From a virus, in IMG/VR virus record IMGVR_UViG_3300027489_000013, positions 1 through 31,682 of that record: a DNA stretch of 31,682 bases. One strand, 5' to 3'. The notes under the pieces were generated by a model. It did no database searches and was not told the origin of the DNA. It saw only the letters and a list, made by a program, of their open reading frames with translations. Positions 21,572 to 27,858 of this stretch are shown here, in pieces. The position numbers and the translations under genes are program-made. Position 1 is the first letter of the stretch. Each line of letters opens with the position of its first letter.

Positions 21572-22396
21572 ATGAATGCGGCTATCGAGATACGCGGTAC
21601 GGTCGTTGCTAAAGGTGCGCCGAACAGGTGCAAAGACGGAAGCACAAAGATGTGCTCGATCGTCGTTAGCGATGAACTGGGCCTGATTCGGCTTTACCCG
21701 CTTGCGGTTTCCGAAGATAAAGACATTCGTATTTGGTCCCGAATTTCTGGGCAGGTCCGCAAGTCGAACACAGACCAGCGGGCAGAATCCTTCCGTGTCG
21801 TCGATGTCGAGCCAACAGGTTCCATTGATGACTCAAGGGCAAAAGCCGACCTGATGAACTCGTGCGTGTTGCGATCCGGATACGTCGACCCGATCGAATT
21901 CCAGAACGAACGCAGACGCAGCATCTGTATCGTCAAGTCAGAGTCAGCACTCGGGGCTGAGCTGGAATCGAGAACGGAAGTAGATCAGGAACCGGCAATC
22001 GACAACGAAGATGCCTGGGTGATGACTCAAGCCGACTTTCCGTTCAAGCCATACATTAAATGGCGAAGCGTTCAGGGAGTATCACACCGAACGCACATTT
22101 GCTCGCAAGAGGTCTACATGGGCATGAAGCACAATGCCTCAAGCCCGTTCAGAATCTTCGAGAATCTCCATGTCGGTGACGCAGATTACGAACACTGGCT
22201 GATTCTCGGAAACATGCGAGACCGGCGAAACGTGTGGGTCATTGCTCACATGCACCGGCAAAAAAAAATTGCTTCCGCTACGAATACAAACTCGCTGACT
22301 TTCGATGGCGACGAAGAAAACTGGCCCTACTCGCAGCAAGAGGCAATCAATGCGAGGACTGTGGAGCCACAAAGAACATTCAGCTTCACCACCTGA
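21572..22396 (+). CDS. Conserved-type hypothetical protein; 3' end may be fused by frameshift to HNH
   Basis: In frame from ATG 21572 (MNAAIEIRGTVVAKGAPNRC) this gives 274 residues. ATG 21530 has a GGAG 10 nt upstream and is an equal alternative. The N-terminal half reads like a small OB/beta protein (IRGTVVAKG, IRLYPLAVSEDKDIRIW). The middle is charged, and a segment HWLILGNMRDRRNVWVIAHM resembles the natural C-terminus of a protein family I remember from bacterial genomes but cannot name. At 22260-22268 there is a run of nine A. Beyond it this frame continues 43 residues with no family character, while the -1 frame becomes a perfect HNH domain, so the true protein may switch frame here. Confidence 0.6.
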   Translation: MNAAIEIRGTVVAKGAPNRCKDGSTKMCSIVVSDELGLIRLYPLAVSEDKDIRIWSRISGQVRKSNTDQRAESFRVVDVEPTGSIDDSRAKADLMNSCVLRSGYVDPIEFQNERRRSICIVKSESALGAELESRTEVDQEPAIDNEDAWVMTQADFPFKPYIKWRSVQGVSHRTHICSQEVYMGMKHNASSPFRIFENLHVGDADYEHWLILGNMRDRRNVWVIAHMHRQKKIASATNTNSLTFDGDEENWPYSQQEAINARTVEPQRTFSFTT

Positions 22397-22488
22397 TCTA
22401 CGAGATAGATCGTGAGCCGTGGGAATACGCAGATTCAGAACTGCGTTTGTTGTGTCGGAATTGTCACAAAAGGGAGCATGGGAAATGA
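22234..22488 (+). CDS. HNH domain protein, possibly the -1 frame extension of the preceding gene
   Basis: An 84-residue ORF that would start at GTG 22234 without a visible ribosome site. From residue 13 on it is a complete HNH domain: CFRYEYKLADFRWRRRKLAL, CEDCGA, NIQLHHLIYEIDREPWEY, LRLLCRNCHKREHGK. The domain starts exactly at the A9 run. If ribosomes (or RNA polymerase) slip -1 on A AAA AAA in the upstream gene, the product from 21572 would be a 305-residue protein with a C-terminal HNH nuclease. A sequencing error in the homopolymer would give the same picture. Its TGA overlaps the ParB-like gene start (ATGA). Confidence 0.75.
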   Translation: MGHCSHAPAKKNCFRYEYKLADFRWRRRKLALLAARGNQCEDCGATKNIQLHHLIYEIDREPWEYADSELRLLCRNCHKREHGK

Positions 22489-23465
22489 AGTATCATGAGG
22501 CGGCAAACATCTTTCCGCTGATGGACGAAGACGAACTGCGGACGCTGGCAGAAGACATCGGATTGAGAGGCCAGTTGGTTCCTATTGAGATATGCGACGG
22601 GATGATTCTTGATGGTCGCAATCGCTGGGCCGCGTGCGAGTTTGCTGGAATAGAGCCTTTAACAATTGAGGTGAATCCAAAAGATCCGGTTGCCTATGTC
22701 CTCAGCTTAAATTTGCATCGTCGTCATCTTGACGAAACGCAGCGGGCGATGGTTGGAGGTCGTGCTAAAGGCGTTTACGAAAAGCAGGCCAAGGAGCGAA
22801 TGATTTTAGGGAAGAAGTCAGACCCTCGGGCAAATTTGCCCGAGGGTACTGGTCGGGCTCGCGACAAGGCTGGAGAGGCTGCCGGTGTCTCTGGCAGGTC
22901 AATTGAGAGCGCGGCCAAGGTGCTTGCATCCGGATCTAAGGAATTGATCGCAGCATGTGACAGAGGCGAGGTAGCAGTATCGGCAGCAGCCAAGATCGCA
23001 GACCTTCCAAAGGCTCGCCAGAACGAGATCATCAACAAGGCCAAGGACGAAGGTAAGCAAGTCGGCAAAGAGGTTGCAAAGGCCGCAAAGAACATAGTTC
23101 CGCAATCGGCCGACGACTGGACCGAATCAGAAAAAGAACGCCGCGCCGCAGTGGAGCGAGGTGAGACCGTCGTAGCCAACAAAAAGGCGGATCGCCAGTT
23201 GATCCGATGGGCGAGCGAGAAGGGGCACTTTCTTCCAATCGACCGTGGCACGCAATGGGGAAACCCGTTTGTAGTTGGTGAGGACGGCGACAGAGACACG
23301 GTGTGTGATTCCTTTGAAGTCTACTTCAATCTGAAGCCGAGCTTGCAAGTCAAGATTCCATCTCTTGCGGGGAAGGTGCTCGGTTGCTGGTGCTTCCCTG
23401 AGCGATGTCACGGCAATCATCTGGTTGAGCAACTTGTTGAGCAGGAGGTGCAAATTGACCAGTGA
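22485..23465 (+). CDS. ParB-like nuclease/DNA-binding protein fused to DUF4326
   Basis: A 326-residue protein. ATG 22485 (ATGA overlap) replaces the longer 22419 start. Residues 1-85 are a ParB/Srx-type domain: HEAANIFPLMDEDELRTLAE, GLRGQLVPIEICDGMILDGR, NRWAACEFAG (the GxxRxxA box), and VLSLNLHRRHLDETQRA. Then comes a helical HTH-like middle (AGEAAGVSGRSIESAAKVLA). The last 90 residues match DUF4326: IDRGTQWGNPFVVGEDGDRD, then LAGKVLGCWCFPERCHGNHL. ParB-like proteins in phage early regions often regulate, partition or nick DNA. DUF4326 function is unknown. A perfect 26-bp palindrome lies inside its coding sequence. Confidence 0.85.
   Translation: MKYHEAANIFPLMDEDELRTLAEDIGLRGQLVPIEICDGMILDGRNRWAACEFAGIEPLTIEVNPKDPVAYVLSLNLHRRHLDETQRAMVGGRAKGVYEKQAKERMILGKKSDPRANLPEGTGRARDKAGEAAGVSGRSIESAAKVLASGSKELIAACDRGEVAVSAAAKIADLPKARQNEIINKAKDEGKQVGKEVAKAAKNIVPQSADDWTESEKERRAAVERGETVVANKKADRQLIRWASEKGHFLPIDRGTQWGNPFVVGEDGDRDTVCDSFEVYFNLKPSLQVKIPSLAGKVLGCWCFPERCHGNHLVEQLVEQEVQIDQ
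22822..22847. repeat. Perfect 26-bp palindrome inside the ParB-like gene
   Basis: ACCCTCGGGCAAA (22822-22834) is followed without any spacer by its exact reverse complement (22835-22847). A match this long is not expected by chance in a sequence of this size (order of 1 in 2000). It is a candidate binding site for a dimeric protein, possibly the ParB-like product itself, or an mRNA cruciform. Confidence 0.8.
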
Positions 23466-23697
23466 CAGATCCAAAAAACTCCCTGCCCTGATGGCACGGT
23501 GGCGGAAGAAAACAAACCAGCCGATGCCGCTCGATATCGCATCGCTCCCGCTCGACAGGATCGAGTCAGCTGTGCGGCATATCGAGGCAGGAAACATTGT
23601 GTGCGTCCCAAAAAGTCTGTCACTCGGTGAGCCAAGCAAGCCGATCGACATGACCGACGATTCGCTGATGGACTGGGACCGGCATAAGGAGCACTGA
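23455..23697 (+). CDS. Small hypothetical protein
   Basis: An 80-residue protein starting at TTG 23455, chosen because AGGAGG (23443-23448) lies 6 nt upstream and the ATG-less alternative starts lie deep in the ParB gene. It reads MTSDRSKKLPALMARWRKKT, DIASLPLDRIESAVRHIEAG, VCVPKSLSLGEPSKP, ending with an acidic tail (DMTDDSLMDWDRHKEH). It has a basic N-terminus, a helical middle and an acidic end. I do not recognise the family. It overlaps the ParB-like gene by 11 bp and is followed directly by the next start. Confidence 0.6.
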   Translation: MTSDRSKKLPALMARWRKKTNQPMPLDIASLPLDRIESAVRHIEAGNIVCVPKSLSLGEPSKPIDMTDDSLMDWDRHKEH

Positions 23698-23698
23698 C

Positions 23699-24052
23699 AT
23701 GGGACAGCGAACCCTGTTCGATGAGCCGGAAACGAAGTCGGCTCCGATTGCTCGGGCCAGTGATCCAGTAACGAGCCACAAGGCTGCTGAAAAGGTGCAG
23801 AAGATCGTCACGGCTCAACATGCTCTCGTGCTGGCTGTGCTGAAACGTCGCGGTGTACCAATGACCGCGAAGGAACTGGCAAAGGCGTGCTGCGATGAAT
23901 ACTGCAGTCATCTGATTAACGATCGAGAAGCCTACGCGGCAAAGCTCGACAACTACCGGAAGCGAGCTGACGAGATCAAACGGGATCCTAATCTGTGCGA
24001 GAAGTTGGAAGAGGAACGGAACGGCGGCCAGTTGTTCAGAGCGAAGCAGTGA
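23699..24052 (+). CDS. Phage winged-helix-like protein
   Basis: A 117-residue protein. The motif ARASDPVTSHKAAEKVQKIV (about 19-38) followed by a helix-turn-helix-like stretch (LVLAVLKRRGVPMTAKELAK) is common in phage early regions, where the pattern 'SDP.TSH.AA' precedes a winged-helix domain. The C-terminal 45 residues are a charged helix (AAKLDNYRKRADEIKRDPNL). It is probably a DNA-binding accessory or regulatory protein. It starts one base after the previous stop and is coupled by GTGA to the next gene. Confidence 0.6.
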   Translation: MGQRTLFDEPETKSAPIARASDPVTSHKAAEKVQKIVTAQHALVLAVLKRRGVPMTAKELAKACCDEYCSHLINDREAYAAKLDNYRKRADEIKRDPNLCEKLEEERNGGQLFRAKQ

Positions 24053-24345
24053 AGGGAATTCGGCCGGGAAAACCAGACAGGCCAATTCCGGCAAAAGGTT
24101 CTTGGCTCACAGTGTTATGGCAAGTCGAGTTGCTGGAACAAAACGGTCGGAGGCATAGCCAGTGGTTGTGCCAATGTAAGTGCGGGAAAACGGTGAAGGT
24201 GATGCGTGTCAAGATCCAAGACGGTTCAAAGAAATCATGCGGGTGCCTTCGAGTCGAACAGGCCAGAGAACGCGGACGAAAAACGATTCACATTGCGATA
24301 GCCGCACACATGGAAGCGGCAAAGAAAAGGAGTGCTGATCGATGA
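24049..24345 (+). CDS. Small zinc-ribbon-like phage protein
   Basis: A 98-residue basic protein. GTG 24049 overlaps the previous TGA (GTGA); the 18 earlier residues from 23995 are read in the wrong frame of the upstream gene. Its centre SQWLCQCKCGKTVKVMRVKI plus KKSCGCLR is the CxCxCG...SCGC motif often found at the N-terminus of AP2/HNH-type phage proteins, here standing alone. It probably binds zinc and nucleic acid. The remainder is a basic helix (EQARERGRKTIHIAIAAHME). It ends in an ATGA overlap with a tiny membrane ORF. Confidence 0.65.
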   Translation: MKGIRPGKPDRPIPAKGSWLTVLWQVELLEQNGRRHSQWLCQCKCGKTVKVMRVKIQDGSKKSCGCLRVEQARERGRKTIHIAIAAHMEAAKKRSADR

Positions 24346-24464
24346 AACCATGCCTCGTTTATTTGTGCGTCATCGTCGTGGCTTGTGCCTTCGCGATCTG
24401 CATCGAACACGGCAAAGCAATCCTGACGATGTTGGGCCTGCAGGATGACGAACGAGAACGCTGA
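24342..24464 (+). CDS. 40-residue membrane peptide
   Basis: ATG 24342 overlaps the preceding TGA (ATGA), with AAAAGGAG about 10 nt upstream. It reads MKPC, then a hydrophobic helix (LVYLCVIVVACAFAICI), then EHGKAILTMLGLQDDERER. The four Cys in the first 20 residues are unusual. This is one membrane span with a cytoplasmic, acidic tail or the reverse. No family is recognised. It may be a small early membrane effector. Confidence 0.55.
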   Translation: MKPCLVYLCVIVVACAFAICIEHGKAILTMLGLQDDERER

Positions 24465-24475
24465 ATAGTCCGCAG

Positions 24476-24633
24476 CTCACTCCCAGACTTTAAGTGCGTC
24501 CGAGTGAGACGATCTGGCGTGCTGTGCGGCAAGCAGCGACCAGAAGAACCGTGAGATCCGGTTTACTAAATCAAGAGTGATCGGAAAGCGGCTGGCTCGT
24601 TGCTGGTCGTGGCCCCTTGCAACGGCGGGGGCC
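24476..24633 (+). other. Hairpin-rich leader upstream of csrA
   Basis: The 270-bp gap before csrA contains at least three stems: CTCACTC/GAGTGAG (24476-24482 and 24502-24508, 19-nt loop), AACCG/CGGTT (24547-24551 and 24559-24563), and GGCCCC/GGGGCC (24611-24616 and 24628-24633). No believable ORF is present. A short frame from ATG 24653 overlaps csrA and looks spurious. It may be a structured 5' leader or small RNA. GGA, the core of CsrA sites, occurs near 24584 and in the Shine-Dalgarno itself. Confidence 0.4.
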
Positions 24634-24734
24634 GAATACAAGCGGGCTCGGCATGGATCAAAGCCGATCGGGTGATCTCCGACGCAAACGATTTGCGGCC
24701 CGTTTTTTCAAACAACAAAGCAAGGAGGTGTTTA

Positions 24735-24926
24735 GTGTTAGTTCTGAGCCGAAAAGCCAATCAGGAAATCTGCATCGGTGATGACATCCGCGTGATGGTC
24801 ATTGAGATCAGGGGCGACAAAGTCAGGCTTGGAGTGACGGCTCCGCGGGACACGTCGGTCCATCGTCACGAGATATATGACGCTATCAAGCAAGTCATTG
24901 AGTCCAACGACAGTGATTGTGATTGA
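24735..24926 (+). CDS. csrA: Carbon storage regulator CsrA/RsmA
   Basis: A 63-residue protein from GTG 24735 with AAGGAGG (24722-24728) at 6 nt. It matches the canonical family along its whole length: MLVLSRKANQEICIGDDIRV (L4 and R6 of the RNA-binding strand), MVIEIRGDKVRLGVTAP, then VHRHEIYDAIKQVIE with the second RNA-binding arginine in VHR. CsrA homodimers bind GGA in hairpin loops or Shine-Dalgarno regions and block or modify translation. A phage copy could reprogramme host messages or time its own early-late switch. The AAGGAGG of its own leader fits an autoregulatory CsrA site. Confidence 0.93.
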   Translation: MLVLSRKANQEICIGDDIRVMVIEIRGDKVRLGVTAPRDTSVHRHEIYDAIKQVIESNDSDCD

Positions 24927-24932
24927 GTCACA

Positions 24933-24987
24933 CCTGCGGGCGGCTCGCCAGCGGTGGCGTTCACGGTCGTCAATGGCCGTCCGCAGG
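24933..24987 (+). other. Inverted repeat after csrA
   Basis: The arms CCTGCGG (24933-24939) and CCGCAGG (24981-24987) are perfect, 41 bp apart, and the enclosed sequence is GC-rich with partial internal pairing. It lies in the 86-bp gap between csrA and the next gene. No T run follows, so it is at most an attenuator or RNA structure. Confidence 0.3.
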
Positions 24988-25012
24988 ATGTGTTTCGTAT
25001 GGAGCATTTTGA

Positions 25013-25249
25013 ATGAGTGGCAGCACAAAACGTTGCGATGCAAAGCTGAATACATCAGGCCGATATTTTCCACAGGAGTATCCAAGCCAAGAAGAGATCG
25101 CAGAGCAAAAGCGGATACAGGCCGAGATCCTCGAGGAAAAGATTGCAAGGGGGCCGGTTGATCCGGAGGGCACATTGGTGAGGTCGACGAAAGTCTATTC
25201 GCTGAAGATGCTGCCCGGTGGTCGTGGAGTGCTGAGGGGTCAGGGATGA
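25013..25249 (+). CDS. Small hypothetical early protein
   Basis: A 78-residue protein from ATG 25013 with GGAG about 8 nt upstream. It reads MSGSTKRCDAKLNTSGRYFP, then a charged helix (YPSQEEIAEQKRIQAEILEE) and a basic end (YSLKMLPGGRGVLRGQG). I do not recognise the family. It lies between csrA and the exonuclease gene in the same direction. The 46 bp up to the exonuclease gene contain nothing notable. Confidence 0.55.
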   Translation: MSGSTKRCDAKLNTSGRYFPQEYPSQEEIAEQKRIQAEILEEKIARGPVDPEGTLVRSTKVYSLKMLPGGRGVLRGQG

Positions 25250-25295
25250 AAAACAGGAATTAAGGTAAGGCCAGCAAGTTTAGAAAGACAGCCAG

Positions 25296-26186
25296 ATGAG
25301 TAGTGTGTCAGGTTTGAAGTGCCCGGAGCCGGGTGTGTATGAGAACGTTGCCGCAGAGGACTACTTTGCTTGGTCGGCGGTCAGCAACTCGAAGTTGAGT
25401 CTGCTGAAGCGGTCCCCGCGGCACTATCAGCACGGGTTTAGCGAAGCAACGCCGGCAATGCAGCTCGGCTCATTGGTCCACAGCGGTGTGCTCGAGCCGT
25501 TGGCGATTGCGAAGCGTTATGTGTTCATGCCCGATTATGCCAAGCATCCCGGCAACACAACGGCCAGCGGTGATCGGTCGTTTTCTTCCGCGACGAAGTT
25601 TGTCAAGCAGATGGAGGAGAACTTTCGCCAGTTGAACTTTGACAAGGAGATCGTCACGGAGGAGCAGTACAACACAATGGTCGGCATGGCGACCGCTCTG
25701 GCCGACAACGACAAGGCAAAGCATCTGCTGCGAGAGGGACGGGCTGAAGTGTCTGTCGTCTGGGACGATTCAGAGACGGGCCTTCGGTGCAAAGCTCGAG
25801 CAGACTGGCTCAAGCCCGGCATTATGGCGGATCTGAAAACCACGATGGATGCCGGCCAGTTTGAGCGGTCGATTGTGAAGTTCGGCTATCACAGACAAAT
25901 GGCGTTTTACACGCGAGGATTGATGGCCAACGGCATTGAAGCGGAACCGTGGATCATTTGCGTTGAGAAGTCCGCTCCATTTGGCTGCCGATGTGCCCCG
26001 ATGGACACGGAAGCACTTCGGATCGGGGCGAGCGAGATTGATGATTTGCTGGACTTGTTGGTGGAGTGCCAGTCTCGCGACGTATGGCCGGGCTACGAAA
26101 ACCCGTCAGTCTGGAGCGTTCCGGAGTGGTACGCGAAGAATGAGCAGCTTGAACTGATCGTTGATGGTGAAACCGTTCTTATTTGA
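25296..26186 (+). CDS. PD-(D/E)XK exonuclease, RecE/exonuclease VIII-like
   Basis: A 296-residue nuclease. The phage RecE-like plan is clear: YFAWSAVSNSKLSLLKRSPR, LGSLVHSGVLEP (57-68), a Glu in AEVSVVW (E151), then CKARADWLKPGIMADLKTT with D170, D179 and K181 of the PD-(D/E)XK core, and YHRQMAFYTRG at 198-208. These 5'-3' exonucleases resect double-strand ends so that a partner can anneal single strands. No RecT/Erf/Beta-type annealing protein is recognisable next to it. The following gene is the best candidate partner. RusA lies two genes downstream, so this is a recombination module. Confidence 0.85.
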   Translation: MSSVSGLKCPEPGVYENVAAEDYFAWSAVSNSKLSLLKRSPRHYQHGFSEATPAMQLGSLVHSGVLEPLAIAKRYVFMPDYAKHPGNTTASGDRSFSSATKFVKQMEENFRQLNFDKEIVTEEQYNTMVGMATALADNDKAKHLLREGRAEVSVVWDDSETGLRCKARADWLKPGIMADLKTTMDAGQFERSIVKFGYHRQMAFYTRGLMANGIEAEPWIICVEKSAPFGCRCAPMDTEALRIGASEIDDLLDLLVECQSRDVWPGYENPSVWSVPEWYAKNEQLELIVDGETVLI

Positions 26187-26200
26187 TCTGGAGGTGTGTT

Positions 26201-26575
26201 TTGAAAGCGAATGAACTTTGCCCTAGTCCGAACCTGCAGGCGTTGGACATCGGGACGGATCTGGGTGACTCGGTCAATGTGACAATCAAGGGCTTCGACA
26301 AGTCGGAAGTCGGCAAGGAAAAGCAGGTCAGGTCGAGGCTGTTCGTCGAAGAGTTCGACAGGCCACTGGTGATCAATAGAACCAACGTGAAGGCGTTGAT
26401 TGATCTGTTTGGGAACGACACGGCAGACTGGATCGGAGAGTCATTCAATCTGTACGTCTCGGAAACCTCGTTCAACGGTGACACCGTGCGATGTCTGCGA
26501 GTGCGAGCGGTGAAGGCGGAAAAGGTCGTCGATGATAAAGCGGCCGGCACAAAGTCGACACGCAAAACGAAGTGA
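26201..26575 (+). CDS. Recombination-module protein of unknown biochemical role
   Basis: A 124-residue protein from TTG 26201, chosen because TGGAGGTG lies 5-6 nt upstream. It opens KANELCPSPNLQALDIG and contains 'VTIKGFDKSEVGKEKQVRSR', 'RPLVINRTNVKALIDLFGND' and ADWIGESFNLYVSETSF followed by RCLRVRAVKAEKV. I recognise this pattern ('lv.NktNa..i..l.G.dt..WiGk...Ly') from phage genes beside exonucleases and replication genes. It is small and beta-rich, so it may bind single-stranded DNA or replace an annealing protein. The charged Lys/Thr-rich tail is typical of nucleic acid binding. GTGA overlap links it to rusA. Confidence 0.65.
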   Translation: MKANELCPSPNLQALDIGTDLGDSVNVTIKGFDKSEVGKEKQVRSRLFVEEFDRPLVINRTNVKALIDLFGNDTADWIGESFNLYVSETSFNGDTVRCLRVRAVKAEKVVDDKAAGTKSTRKTK

Positions 26576-27048
26576 GAGCTGCTGTGATTCGATTGATCGT
26601 CAACGCGGTTCCGATCGCACAGCCACGAGCAAGGGCCACAAGTCGAGGGGCTCACGCTGCGATGTACTCGCCAACAACGGTGAAGACAAAAGCAGGCAGA
26701 AAAGCTCACCCGATCGTGGCGTTTAAAAATGCGGTTCGGGCTGCGGCGGTTAGCAATGGAAATGATGGGACAAGCCTGATCGATTCTGCTGTCCGGGTTG
26801 ACTGCTGTTTTCTCTTTCCGAGGCCGCAGCGACTGCTCAAAAAGAGTTCTCCAAAGTGTCGTTTGCCGCACATCATCAAGCCAGACAGGGACAACCTCGA
26901 CAAGGCTGTCCTGGATTCTCTGACTGGCTTGGTGTGGGTCGACGATTGCCAAGCGTATTCAGGACTGATTGAAAAATTCTATGTTGCTGACGGGGAGGAG
27001 CCTCACGTTGTCATTGTTATCACAAAGATCGGATTTATCTGTGATTGA
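26572..27048 (+). CDS. rusA: RusA-family Holliday junction resolvase
   Basis: A 158-residue protein from GTG 26572 (GTGA overlap). The RusA signature KPDRDNLDKAVLDSLTGLVW followed by VDDCQ gives the catalytic acids D105, D107 and D124/D125. An earlier VNAVPIAQPRARAT strand and the RLPHIIKPD context match the family. It cuts four-way junctions made by the exonuclease-driven recombination and may also trim branched packaging substrates. Length is a little above the usual 120-140 because of an insert around residues 60-90. It overlaps the HD gene by 8 bp. Confidence 0.88.
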   Translation: MRAAVIRLIVNAVPIAQPRARATSRGAHAAMYSPTTVKTKAGRKAHPIVAFKNAVRAAAVSNGNDGTSLIDSAVRVDCCFLFPRPQRLLKKSSPKCRLPHIIKPDRDNLDKAVLDSLTGLVWVDDCQAYSGLIEKFYVADGEEPHVVIVITKIGFICD

Positions 27049-27568
27049 TCAAAACCCAACTGCCTATTTGACTCGGCCAACGTGGCTACTGCCGCCAGTC
27101 GAGCAGTTGAACGAGTTTCCGACAGAACGGATCGCCACAAATTTGTCCCGGCTGAATCGATACGCCGGGGCGGTCGAATGGACCGTTGCTCAGCATTGCT
27201 TGTTGGTGCATGACTTGTGCATTGCAGAGTCTAAGCGGGTCAGGCTGTGGGCGTTGCTGCATGATGCTCACGAATGCTGGATCGGTGACATGCTCAGGCC
27301 AGCGAAGCAGTTCGCAGGAATGGCCATCACGGATGCTGAGCTGCATCATGATCGACATATCTGGAGGCTATGCGGATTCATGCCGAACAGCGAGGAATGC
27401 AAGATCGTAGCGGCAATGGATACCGCGGCAATCAGTGACGAGTTCACCTTGAGTGAGACAAGAGGGACCGTGCGTGACGTTCCAGTTAGTCAGTGGACCG
27501 TCAAATGGCGATGGCATGACTTGGTTTCCTTTCTGCTCCACGAGGTTTCACATGGGGCAATCGTATGA
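27041..27568 (+). CDS. HD-domain phosphohydrolase, YfbR-like
   Basis: A 175-residue protein from GTG 27041. The HD signature is complete: LSRLNRYAGAVEWTVAQHCL (H52), LWALLHDAHECWIGD with H74-D75 and E78, and VAAMDTAAISDEF with D127. This is the phage version of the YfbR-type 5'-deoxynucleotidase fold, which removes phosphate from deoxynucleoside monophosphates. A role in nucleotide pool management during phage replication is likely. ATGA overlap joins it to the next gene. Confidence 0.8.
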   Translation: MIDQNPTAYLTRPTWLLPPVEQLNEFPTERIATNLSRLNRYAGAVEWTVAQHCLLVHDLCIAESKRVRLWALLHDAHECWIGDMLRPAKQFAGMAITDAELHHDRHIWRLCGFMPNSEECKIVAAMDTAAISDEFTLSETRGTVRDVPVSQWTVKWRWHDLVSFLLHEVSHGAIV

Positions 27569-27846
27569 GCGGCCATGCGTCACGGTTGGCCTGGCTGAAG
27601 GCTCACGGGTTTGAAGCGGACAACCGCTCCGTCGAGCTGGACGAAATTGGGAATGTGATTTGGATCGACGGCCACAAGGGGAAAAGGATGGTTTCACTCT
27701 GGCTGTCGACTCGCGACGGCAGGGCGATCATTCACGGGATTACGGATCCAGCGTTGACGTGGGAACAGGTTCAGGAATGGATTGATCCAAAGCCGGAACC
27801 GGAAAAAGAGCCGGTGAAAGTTCAGAAGAGTTTCTTTGAAGATTGA
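27565..27846 (+). CDS. Small hypothetical early protein
   Basis: A 93-residue protein in ATGA coupling with the HD gene. It reads SRLAWLKAHGFEADNRSVEL, IGNVIWIDGHKGKRMVSLWL, TRDGRAIIHGITDPALTWEQ and a Pro/Glu/Lys-rich tail (PKPEPEKEPVKVQKSFFED). It looks like a small alpha/beta protein with a disordered C-terminus. The terminal short aromatic motif KSFFED could be a docking peptide, possibly a sliding-clamp-like motif, but this is speculation. No family is recognised. Confidence 0.55.
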   Translation: MSGHASRLAWLKAHGFEADNRSVELDEIGNVIWIDGHKGKRMVSLWLSTRDGRAIIHGITDPALTWEQVQEWIDPKPEPEKEPVKVQKSFFED

Positions 27847-27858
27847 TGGAGCATCTTT

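Noticed and set aside
24653-24778. A short plus-strand frame (about 41 codons) leading into csrA
   Set aside because: It overlaps the csrA start region in another frame, has no ribosome site of its own, and its sequence is basic low complexity; the csrA frame with AAGGAGG explains the region.
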